DNA from: Desulfobacula sp.
Lineage (GTDB): Bacteria; Desulfobacterota; Desulfobacteria; Desulfobacterales; Desulfobacteraceae
Assembly: GCA_018702715.1 (NCBI GenBank)
Contig: JABIYQ010000400.1
Coordinates: 1-5,027 of the forward strand
Direction of reading: 5' to 3'
Length of the DNA stretch: 5,027 nt
Part shown: piece after piece, positions 1 through 5,027 of the stretch
Numbering within the stretch: the first letter of the stretch is position 1
Layout: the number at the start of each line of letters is the position of its first letter
Made by a program: the position numbers and the translations under genes
The notes under the pieces: model-generated
Database searches by the model: none
What the model saw: the letters and a program-made list of their open reading frames with translations, nothing else
What the model was told of the DNA's origin: nothing

Positions 1-117
1 GATGAGTATTTTTTTAAAATCAGGTCAGATAGCCCTTGCCAGCTGGATTATCTTGCCAGGAAGTGGCGCAAAACCTATGGAGATAAGGCTGAACCCCTCT
101 ATTTGCAACTGTTTTAA
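1..117 (+). CDS. 3' end of an unidentified gene, possibly part of an inserted element (partial)
   Basis: The plus-strand frame starting at base 1 is open for 38 codons and stops at TAA 115-117; its start lies outside the window. It reads DEYFFKIRSDSP then CQLDYLARKWRKTYGDKAEP then LYLQLF. This is a charged, aromatic, amphipathic composition that looks like real coding sequence. The competing minus-strand frames over the same bases do not resemble the sigma-54 ATPase that should be there. The segment therefore looks foreign to the regulator gene it abuts. A transposase C-terminus is one reading, because the stop lies close to a possible element end at about 134. The family was not recognised, and chance openness over 38 codons cannot be excluded. 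Confidence 0.35.
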   Translation, partial: DEYFFKIRSDSPCQLDYLARKWRKTYGDKAEPLYLQLF

Positions 118-139
118 CTTGGCCCATAAGAGCCGCACC
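1..139. other. Foreign segment and breakpoint that truncates the response regulator
   Basis: On the minus strand the regulator is colinear with its family down to the M codon at 142-140, then homology stops abruptly in all three frames. This argues for a junction rather than a single frameshift. Read outward from the breakpoint, the minus strand shows GGCTCTTATGGGCC from 134 downward. GGCTCTT is reminiscent of ISL3-family inverted-repeat ends, which would place an element boundary at 134/135 and leave the regulator reading QMGA. The other end and any target duplication lie outside the window, and the peptide at 1-117 was not recognised as an ISL3 transposase. The assignment is therefore inference; a deletion fusion or an assembly join is also possible. 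Confidence 0.4.
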
Positions 140-1216
140 CATTTGAAACCGGCCTGTTTTATTTTGAACAGCACCTGTAAATGCCCCTTTAACATGACCG
201 AACAATTCACTTTCAAGAAGATTTTCAGCCAGGGCACTGCAATTGACTTTTACAAAAGGTTTTTCTTTGCGTGGACTGTTATAGTGAATGGCATGGGCCA
301 CCAGTTCTTTGCCCGTTCCGGTTTCACCGGTAATCAAAGCAGTACTGTCTGTTTCTGAGAGATTTTCAACAAGCGCATACAGTTTTTGCATCCTGCTGCT
401 TTTCCCAATGATTCTGTGAAATTGATGACGTTCTTTTAATTGTCGTTCTAAATTTGTAAGCTTTGTGATGTCTCTGACAACAAGCACCATTCCAGGTGAC
501 TTGCTGCCACCTTGCCTGAGCGGTGAACCCGTTAAAAGTACCACTTGCCGGTTCTGCTCAGAATGCCGGCATTCAATTCTAACTTCTCCAATTGTTTTTT
601 GGGTCTTTAAAGTTTTTTTTACGATATCCATACATGATTTATCGCAATATGTTTGAACTTCAGCAAAATTTTTTCCGATAATATCTTTGGCGGAAAATCC
701 GCAGATATTTTTTGTCGCGTCATTGGCCTCAATCACCTGTAGGTTATGATCTATTGTGATGACAGCATCTTTTAGGCTTTGGAAAATGGCTTCCATTTTA
801 TGGCGAACCCTTAAATTATCCATCTCCAACTGCTTTTTATTGTCCAGAAGTTGTTTATGTTTAAGGCCATGGGTGGTGATGCGTAAAAGCGCTTCTTTTC
901 GAATTGGTTTGGTTATATAATCAAATGCCCCAAGGCGTACCGCCTCGGTTGATGTCTCCATATTGGGTTCACCTGTAATCATGATAACCGGACAGGTCAG
1001 TTCTCTGTTCTTGATTTCATGGAGAAGATCGATTCCCGTATAGCCCCCAAGGATAATATCGGTAATGATCAAGTCAGGGTTGAAATCTGAGATAATCTTT
1101 AGAGCTGAATCAAAGTCCATGGCAGTCATAACATCATGGCCCTGATCCGCAAGAATCATTTTAAAACCAAAACGAATATTTTCTTCATCATCAACAATAA
1201 GGATTTTTGATTTCAT
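20..1216 (-). CDS. Truncated NtrC-type sigma-54-dependent response regulator (REC-PAS-AAA+, C-terminus lost)
   Basis: Cytoplasmic response regulator of 398 codons. The receiver domain (about 1-118) has the acidic pair D9/D10, phosphoacceptor D53 in ITDII, T81 and K103. A PAS domain follows (about 140-252) with cysteines C172, C191, C195 and C216. A sigma-54 AAA+ domain begins near 269 with Walker A GETGTGKE (297-304) and the sigma-54 contact loop GAFTGA (344-349). Similarity ends at GRFQM (355-359). The expected GG-T-x-FLDEI Walker B, sensor motifs, arginine finger and Fis-type HTH are absent. The last roughly 39 residues are unrelated and end at TGA 20-22. Family members usually run well beyond 450 residues, so this gene is broken and should neither hydrolyse ATP nor bind DNA. 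The ATG at 1216 overlaps the kinase stop as ATGA, with a weak GGA upstream, indicating translational coupling. The intact receiver and PAS could still accept phosphate if the protein is stable. It could equally be labelled a pseudogene. Confidence 0.9.
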   Translation of the reverse strand: MKSKILIVDDEENIRFGFKMILADQGHDVMTAMDFDSALKIISDFNPDLIITDIILGGYTGIDLLHEIKNRELTCPVIMITGEPNMETSTEAVRLGAFDYITKPIRKEALLRITTHGLKHKQLLDNKKQLEMDNLRVRHKMEAIFQSLKDAVITIDHNLQVIEANDATKNICGFSAKDIIGKNFAEVQTYCDKSCMDIVKKTLKTQKTIGEVRIECRHSEQNRQVVLLTGSPLRQGGSKSPGMVLVVRDITKLTNLERQLKERHQFHRIIGKSSRMQKLYALVENLSETDSTALITGETGTGKELVAHAIHYNSPRKEKPFVKVNCSALAENLLESELFGHVKGAFTGAVQNKTGRFQMGAALMGQVKTVANRGVQPYLHRFCATSWQDNPAGKGYLT

Positions 1217-3312
1217 ATTTTTTCCAGTGATGATCGGTTGTTATTAATGGGCAGATCAACAATAACTTTTGTATAGTCACCTTTTTGACTTTCAAACCAG
1301 AGGCTTCCTCCATGGTTTTTGATAATTCCATGGCTGATAGAAAGCCCTAGTCCTGTGCCTTCACCCTGGGGTTTGGTCGAAAAAAAGGGATTTGCCACCC
1401 TGTTGATGAAATCCTTTGAAATCCCTAAACCTCGGTCATAAAATGTTAGACGCACATAGTTTTTTTTTCCGATTTTGATTTTTTCTCCATTGATTTGAAG
1501 AATTTTATTTTCGTGGAGTTTTGGATATTTTTTCTGTAAGGCATAATGGGCATTACTGATGATATTCAAAAAAACCTGCTGAATTTCCTGGCTGCGTGCA
1601 TTGATTTGTGGAATATCAGAGGGGATATTTACAGACAGATCGATTCCATCCTTTGCGATCTGTTTTTCCACAAGTTCAAGTGCCAATTTGAGGATATTCT
1701 TCACATGGACAGGGCTTGCCCCTTCCTTTTTATCCCTTGCAAATGAGAGCAGGTTTTTTACAATATTTCCGATTCGTTCTCCTTCTGTGATAATTCGTTC
1801 TGGGATTGTTTTGTCCCCGCCAAGTTCATGGAATTTATCCGTAAGAATTTCAGCAATGCTGATAATGCCTGTAATTGGATTGTTAATCTCATGTGCAACC
1901 CCGGCGGCAAGTTCGCCAAGAGAGGCAAGATGACCGACACGTATGGCCTCAGCCTGAAGATGTTTCTTTTCTGTAATATCTCTCATAACTACAACAGATT
2001 TTATTTCTTTGTCTGACTCCTGAAAAGGGGAAAAAATAATATCATAATGTTTTTGATTCAAAAAATCGGTCTCCAATTGCTTAATACAATTCTCTTTTAT
2101 TGATTCTAACATGTGGCAAAAGCTGCAAGGTTTGTTTCTTTGAAAAAGGCTTTTATAACATATTTCTCCTATGGATCCTCCAAATTGATCTCTTACAATA
2201 TTATTCTGAAATTCAATAACAAAATCCTTATTGACAATATACAGGCCTTCCCCAATACCATTGACCACATTTTGAAGTTTATCACGCTCGTTTCGTATTG
2301 TTTTTTCAGCACGCCTGACATTTTTTTGAGATCGTATTGCCATAATACCATGGGCCAGATCGTTTGTAAGCTCCTCTAAAAGTTTTATTTCTTCGGCACT
2401 AAAAGCATCCTCTTTGGACGCATAAATACTCAAGGCGCCAAAAACCTTGTTCTCAAAACTCAGTGGCAATGCAATATTTGAGAGATATCCGCGTTTGTGT
2501 GCTTTTTCTTTCCAGGGTAAAAAATTCGGATCAGAATGGATTTGTTTGCTGACAACCGGTTTGTTCTCACGTATGGATGTACCTGCAGGGCTTTGGCCAA
2601 GAAGGGTATCTGACCATGTAACATTCAGATTATCAAGATAGCCTTCCTCCAACCCATGCCGGGCTACCGCGTGCACTGTTTTTGCTTTGTCATGGTCTGC
2701 AAAACCGATCCAGGCAAACCTGTAATTTCCCTGTTCAACAATAACCCGACAGATTTTATTGAGGATATCAGATTCATTTTTGCCATGCACAATAATTTTA
2801 TTACATTCGCTGTATAGTTTCAGCGCCCTGTTTTTTTTAAAAATGATTTTCTGCTTCCGCTTGTACTCGGTGATATCTTCACCAAAGGACTGATATGCAA
2901 TAAGATTTCCATGATCATCAAACACGGCGCAGTTGGCCCACCGTTGCCAACGGATATCTCCTTTTGGCGCAATCAATGGGAGTTCGTGGGACTGTATCGG
3001 CGAATCAGGTGTGAGCGCTGAAAGTTTGTCCATCATGACTTTTTGTTTGGTTTCAGGTACCACCGATAGAAAACTTGAGCCGATCAATTCTTCATAGGTT
3101 TTGTTAAAGTGTTCACAATAGGTTTTATTTGCAAATGTGATTTTGCCGTCCGGCAGAAAACTGCAAATCAGTATGGGCATATCCTGAACGATGGAGCGGT
3201 ATGTATCCTTGATTTCCGCTTGTATCTTTTCAGCTTTTTTAGATCCGGATGTCACCGTGTTGATTGTTTGCATCTGGTGGACAAGGTTTTCAGATGTAAG
3301 TTTTTTGGACAC
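1213..3312 (-). CDS. Cytoplasmic sensor histidine kinase, PAS-GAF-PAS-HisKA-HATPase
   Basis: This is a 699-residue kinase that would autophosphorylate on histidine and pass the phosphate to the overlapping response regulator. In order (numbered from GTG 3312) it has PAS1 about 40-150, ending in GEDITEYK; GAF about 177-325; a short helical linker; PAS2 about 342-447, ending in VVVMRDITEKK; and the H-box LGELAAGVAHEINNPI with H474. The ATPase follows with N-box FLNIISNAHYAL (N587), G1 DRGLGI (D626), F-box NPFFSTK and G2 GEGTGLGL (650-657). PAS2 carries C385-x10-C396-x2-C399, a possible redox or metal site. There is no signal peptide or membrane helix, so the stimulus is intracellular. Start choice: an in-frame GTG also exists at 3321 (702 aa), just after an in-frame TAG, but it lacks a ribosome-binding site; GTG 3312 has AGGTGA five bases upstream (3318-3323). 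The gene ends in an ATGA overlap with the regulator. The ligand is unknown. Confidence 0.95.
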   Translation of the reverse strand: MSKKLTSENLVHQMQTINTVTSGSKKAEKIQAEIKDTYRSIVQDMPILICSFLPDGKITFANKTYCEHFNKTYEELIGSSFLSVVPETKQKVMMDKLSALTPDSPIQSHELPLIAPKGDIRWQRWANCAVFDDHGNLIAYQSFGEDITEYKRKQKIIFKKNRALKLYSECNKIIVHGKNESDILNKICRVIVEQGNYRFAWIGFADHDKAKTVHAVARHGLEEGYLDNLNVTWSDTLLGQSPAGTSIRENKPVVSKQIHSDPNFLPWKEKAHKRGYLSNIALPLSFENKVFGALSIYASKEDAFSAEEIKLLEELTNDLAHGIMAIRSQKNVRRAEKTIRNERDKLQNVVNGIGEGLYIVNKDFVIEFQNNIVRDQFGGSIGEICYKSLFQRNKPCSFCHMLESIKENCIKQLETDFLNQKHYDIIFSPFQESDKEIKSVVVMRDITEKKHLQAEAIRVGHLASLGELAAGVAHEINNPITGIISIAEILTDKFHELGGDKTIPERIITEGERIGNIVKNLLSFARDKKEGASPVHVKNILKLALELVEKQIAKDGIDLSVNIPSDIPQINARSQEIQQVFLNIISNAHYALQKKYPKLHENKILQINGEKIKIGKKNYVRLTFYDRGLGISKDFINRVANPFFSTKPQGEGTGLGLSISHGIIKNHGGSLWFESQKGDYTKVIVDLPINNNRSSLEKI

Positions 3313-3317
3313 AATCT

Positions 3318-3323
3318 TCACCT
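3318..3323 (-). promoter_or_regulatory. Ribosome-binding site deciding the kinase start
   Basis: On the minus strand AGGTGA lies five bases before GTG 3312-3310. It overlaps the alternative GTG at 3321-3319, which has no purine-rich site of its own, so the shorter start is favoured. Confidence 0.55.
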
Positions 3324-3381
3324 ATATGTTTTAGGATGACTCAAAGGACAATAATAAGTCATTTATAATTTAAATTCTTAT

Positions 3382-3410
3382 ACTATAACAGTCTTCCATG
3401 TAATAGCCAA
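3382..3410 (-). promoter_or_regulatory. Candidate sigma-70 promoter of the kinase-regulator operon
   Basis: The minus strand shows TTGGCT (3410-3405, 4 of 6 consensus) and TATAGT (3387-3382, 5 of 6) separated by exactly 17 bases. Transcription would begin near 3375, giving a leader of about 60 nt before GTG 3312. The region is very AT-rich, so chance matches are possible, but spacing and location are good. Confidence 0.45.
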
Positions 3411-3562
3411 ATTGTAAGCGTTAATTAATTTTTCTTTTGGTTATACTTGCATTGATCCTGTCTCGCTTCTCTATTTCTTGTGATATAAAATTCAAGGAAT
3501 TTGTTTTCCAGGATGCCCAATAAAATGCAACCCCTTTTTAAAGTTATCTCTATCATTCAAAT

Positions 3563-3706
3563 ATAAAATTAATGAAAAAAGTGTGCCAGGCACAGATATG
3601 TGCAACACATGTGTGTGCCTGGCACACTTGTCATAAGGGCACTCAGGTTTCCGGTTTCGGGGCGTCCTTTTCTATAACCCCCTGATAAAAAAGATAAAAT
3701 TAATGA
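3563..3706. repeat. 13-bp direct repeat flanking the hairpin segment
   Basis: ATAAAATTAATGA occurs at 3563-3575 and again at 3694-3706. The 118 bp between the copies holds the 51-nt hairpin and is richer in GC (for example the stretch near 3646-3684) than its surroundings. This could be a target-site duplication of a small non-autonomous element, but the repeat is almost pure AT and could be coincidental. Confidence 0.35.
3579..3629. repeat. 51-nt hairpin made of two GTGCC-N-GGCAC palindromes (REP-like)
   Basis: The left arm is 3579-3602 and the right arm 3606-3629, with a CAA loop (3603-3605). The outer 16 bp, AAGTGTGCCAGGCACA against TGTGCCTGGCACACTT, pair perfectly. After one G-G mismatch, an A-T pair and a T-G wobble, five more pairs ATGTG/CACAT close the stem. 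Each arm contains its own odd palindrome, GTGCC-A-GGCAC or GTGCC-T-GGCAC. This layout is typical of REP/BIME-type intergenic repeats mobilised by Y1 (TnpA-REP) transposases, though none is visible here. Six A residues precede it (3575-3580), so on the minus strand the stem is followed by T6 and could also act as a rho-independent terminator or insulator about 170 bp upstream of the kinase promoter. Confidence 0.8.
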
Positions 3707-3726
3707 TTGAAAATTTTTTTATCCCC

Positions 3727-3742
3727 TTGGCACGCAAGTTGA
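3727..3742 (+). promoter_or_regulatory. Candidate sigma-54 (-24/-12) promoter of the exported repeat protein
   Basis: TTGGCACGCAAGTTGA matches the sigma-54 consensus TTGGCACG-N4-TTGC, with GG at 3729-3730 and the -12 pair at 3741-3742, ten bases apart as required. The only deviation is GA in place of GC at -12. Transcription would start near 3754, about 190 nt before the ATG at 3942. A sigma-54 activator gene next door makes this site credible, but the -12 mismatch would weaken it. Confidence 0.5.
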
Positions 3743-3941
3743 TATAGAGGCTCATAGTAAAGCGGGCCATAGTATAAAGGGTTCTCGTTTGGTAAGCGAC
3801 TTAGTTTAACTGAGAATTTTAGTTCATAGGAAATGATTTTAATAAAATACCCCTGAAAGGGTTGACCATTAAATGTTGTTTAAAATGAACACAGAACCGC
3901 TTTTTAAGATAATAATTAATCGTTAGAATTAGGAGAAAGAA

Positions 3942-4481
3942 ATGAAGAAAATATTTATAATCATTTTATCTATTGTTATAGGGCTGGTTTCTTTGTCAAA
4001 TGTCTTTGCTGCCAATAAATCAAAATCTATTGATAAAAACAAAATTGAACAAATGATCTCGTTTTATCAGGCAAGACTGTATCTTTTGGATTCAGAATAC
4101 ACCATTTTGTCAGATATAGGCAAAGATGCAACAAAAAGGATCAACTATCTTCAAATACAAAAAGATCGGATGATCCAGGAAGAAAAAGATAGAAGTATAG
4201 AATTCATGGTGTCAAATGGTTTTTCAGATGATAAATCTGAATTGATTTATCGAAGCAAGATTGACCAGATGATCTTGTTTTATCAGACAAGACTGTATCT
4301 TTTGGATTCAGAATACACCATTTTGTCAGATATTGGTAAAGATGCATCAAAAATGATCATCTATCTCCAGACACAAAAAGATCGGCTGGTTCAGGAAATG
4401 AAATATAGAAAAGTTGATTTTAGCCCTGCCAAGATGAACTCTTATATTTTAAATAAGGCAAGAGTTGGAGATATGAGTTAG
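3942..4481 (+). CDS. Exported helical protein with two tandem 55-residue repeats, function unknown
   Basis: This 179-residue protein is not from a family I recognise. An N-terminal Sec signal peptide has KK, a hydrophobic core and a likely cut after VFA (residue 23, before ANKSKS), so it should be periplasmic or secreted. There is no lipobox, no cysteine and no later membrane segment. The mature part is two copies of one unit, residues 34-88 and 106-160, identical at 41 of 55 positions. Both contain the invariant core RLYLLDSEYTILSDIGKDA followed by a charged helix (YLQxQKDR). A 17-residue linker separates them, and the tail is short. Each unit looks like a helical hairpin, suggesting a bundle or adaptor. 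AGGAGA (3931-3936) lies five bases before the ATG, a strong ribosome-binding site. It stands alone on its strand, downstream of the sigma-54-like element. Confidence 0.9.
   Translation: MKKIFIIILSIVIGLVSLSNVFAANKSKSIDKNKIEQMISFYQARLYLLDSEYTILSDIGKDATKRINYLQIQKDRMIQEEKDRSIEFMVSNGFSDDKSELIYRSKIDQMILFYQTRLYLLDSEYTILSDIGKDASKMIIYLQTQKDRLVQEMKYRKVDFSPAKMNSYILNKARVGDMS
4041..4421 (+). repeat. Intragenic direct repeat: 165-bp unit duplicated at 216-bp spacing
   Basis: The copies are 4041-4205 and 4257-4421, in phase with the reading frame. The DNA is identical for 46 bp (4072-4117 against 4288-4333), including synonymous positions. This points to a fairly recent duplication, ongoing gene conversion or strong constraint on that core. 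Confidence 0.9.
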
Positions 4482-4592
4482 GGCTTTACAAATTTGAAAT
4501 TTATCAAATTATTTGTATCGTCTCCATCTACACAGAAAGGACTCTGAAGCTGGGAGAATAATAAAAGGTTTTATTGGCAAAATATTCCTTTG

Positions 4593-4626
4593 AAAAAAAC
4601 TCAACTCAGGGTCTTTTTGTTTTTTA
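4593..4626. terminator. Weak candidate bidirectional terminator between convergent genes
   Basis: AAAAAAAC (4593-4600) can pair with GTCTTTTT (4611-4618) around a 10-nt loop. On the plus strand a second T-run follows (4620-4625), and on the minus strand the pairing arm itself is a T7 run. The stem is nearly all A-T, so it would be weak. Its position between two converging genes is the main argument. Confidence 0.3.
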
Positions 4627-4632
4627 GCCTTT

Positions 4633-4863
4633 TTAAATTTTCTTGGGGTTGCACAGGTTGTCAGATGAGACGGCTAACCTGCCACAGCCCTTACAGGTAT
4701 ATTTCAGTTTTCCAAGTTTAGGTTTGCAGATATGCTTGGCATCCATGGAAGATTCTCCGCAATCTTCGCAGATGAACGCTTTTTTAATTTCAACGGGATC
4801 ACATAAATGTCCCAGATCCTTTGCCACTTTTCCGCAACTCTTGCACGTATGAAGTTTTGTCAT
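4633..4863 (-). CDS. Small triple zinc-knuckle-like protein, function unknown
   Basis: This 76-residue protein is built from three copies of a unit of about 25 residues, each with C-x2-C-x8-H-x-C or a variant and usually followed by a proline. Repeat 1 has C7, C10, H19 and C21; repeat 2 has C32, C35, H44 and C46; repeat 3 has C57, C60, N69 and C71, so the third copy lacks the histidine. The pattern resembles zinc-ribbon or zinc-knuckle modules, so metal binding and nucleic-acid or protein contact are likely, but no specific role can be assigned. It has no signal peptide and is lysine-rich. AGAGGT (4869-4874) lies five bases before ATG 4863, supporting the start. It is convergent with the exported repeat protein and appears monocistronic. 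Spacing and regular cysteines make it a real gene rather than the open antisense frame over the same bases. Confidence 0.85.
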   Translation of the reverse strand: MTKLHTCKSCGKVAKDLGHLCDPVEIKKAFICEDCGESSMDAKHICKPKLGKLKYTCKGCGRLAVSSDNLCNPKKI

Positions 4864-4919
4864 GGGTTACCTCTACAGTTTAAAAGATAATATTAAAGAT
4901 AGTTCGGGATAAACTTCAT

Positions 4920-4950
4920 ATAGTATGGTGATAAAATAATTGAATGTCAA
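4920..4950 (-). promoter_or_regulatory. Candidate sigma-70 promoter of the zinc-knuckle gene
   Basis: The minus strand has a perfect TTGACA (4950-4945) and TACTAT (4925-4920, 5 of 6), but with a 19-base spacer, longer than the optimum of 17. The leader would be about 50 nt. An imperfect inverted repeat lies just upstream (4951-4973). Confidence 0.4.
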
Positions 4951-5027
4951 CCATGGGGATTCTATCCCATTGGAATTTATTGGTACAGATTATTGTCTAT
5001 TCCTCTTATAGAAATAAATGACCACTA

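Larger units (their letters stand above)
3324..3941. other. Divergent intergenic region, about 620 bp, no supported gene
   Basis: AT-rich DNA between the minus-strand kinase and the plus-strand exported protein. It contains the kinase promoter candidate (3382-3410), the large hairpin (3579-3629), a 13-bp direct repeat (3563-3575 and 3694-3706) and a sigma-54-like element (3727-3742). It then has a leader of roughly 190 nt with only small hairpins, such as TTCTC/GAGAA around 3782-3817 and ACCC/GGGT near 3850. No open frame in it has both a start and a ribosome-binding site. The leader does not match a riboswitch class I can recognise. Confidence 0.6.

Noticed and set aside
2..358. Plus-strand open frame of 118 codons opposite the regulator
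   Set aside because: For most of its length it is antisense to conserved AAA+ motifs and has no ribosome-binding site. The more coding-like plus frame at the left edge is a different one (1-117).
1601..1933. Plus-strand open frame opposite the HisKA/HATPase region of the kinase
   Set aside because: It mirrors a strongly conserved minus-strand kinase core and has no ribosome-binding site or recognisable protein.
3421..3537. Minus-strand open stretch of 38 codons ending at TAA 3421-3423, including NFISQEIEKRDRINASITKR
   Set aside because: The composition looks coding-like, but there is no ATG or GTG start. The only possible TTG has no ribosome-binding site, and stops lie immediately upstream. 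At most it is a decayed remnant.
3646..3690. Minus-strand end-like peptide GVIEKDAPKPET followed by the hairpin with a T-run, resembling a gene end plus terminator
   Set aside because: The frame is closed by a TAA only a few codons upstream, and no gene body precedes it.
4489..4517. AT hairpin (AATTTGA/TCAAATT) just after the exported protein gene
   Set aside because: The stem is almost GC-free and no T-run follows, so it is not supportable as a terminator.
4643..4852. Plus-strand open frame opposite the zinc-knuckle gene
   Set aside because: The minus frame has regularly spaced CxxC motifs, a good ribosome-binding site and a promoter candidate. The plus frame has none of these.
4951..4973. 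Imperfect inverted repeat CCATGGGGAT/ATCCCATTGG upstream of the zinc-knuckle promoter
   Set aside because: Only 8 of 10 positions pair and it fits no known operator. It could be a regulatory site, but nothing beyond position supports it.

Overview
The window (5027 bp, AT-rich) looks like a chromosomal or accessory segment of a Gram-negative anaerobe. The best guess is a Desulfobacteraceae-type sulfate reducer (Desulfobacula/Desulfobacter-like). This rests on the style of its PAS-rich histidine kinase, the NtrC-type sigma-54 regulator, cysteine-bearing PAS domains and a small multi-CxxC protein. It is inferred from protein style only; no marker gene is present.

Left part (1-3312, minus strand): a two-gene two-component operon, transcribed right to left. 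A soluble PAS-GAF-PAS histidine kinase (1213-3312) overlaps by ATGA a REC-PAS-AAA+ sigma-54-dependent response regulator (20-1216). The regulator is broken. Its receiver, PAS, Walker A and GAFTGA motifs are intact, but family similarity stops at about position 139, before Walker B. The rest of the ATPase and the Fis-type DNA-binding domain are missing. Beyond the breakpoint lies unrelated sequence that reads as the C-terminal end of a different gene on the plus strand (1-117), so an insertion or rearrangement most likely destroyed the regulator.

Middle (3313-3941): about 630 bp of AT-rich intergenic DNA between divergent genes. It holds a candidate sigma-70 promoter for the kinase (minus strand), a near-perfect 51-nt hairpin built from two GTGCC-N-GGCAC palindromes, a 13-bp direct repeat on either side of that hairpin, and a sigma-54-like -24/-12 element pointing at the next gene.

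Right part: 3942-4481 (plus) encodes a small exported helical protein made of two copies of a 55-residue unit, 75% identical, including a 46-bp stretch of identical DNA. Convergent to it, 4633-4863 (minus) encodes a 76-residue protein with three CxxC-x8-H/N-x-C knuckles, preceded by a candidate sigma-70 promoter.

Possible working model (inference): the kinase and regulator once controlled sigma-54 promoters, and the -24/-12 site upstream of the exported repeat protein is an obvious local candidate target. With the regulator truncated, that link would be lost or taken over by another activator. No RNA gene, CRISPR array or complete mobile element was found.
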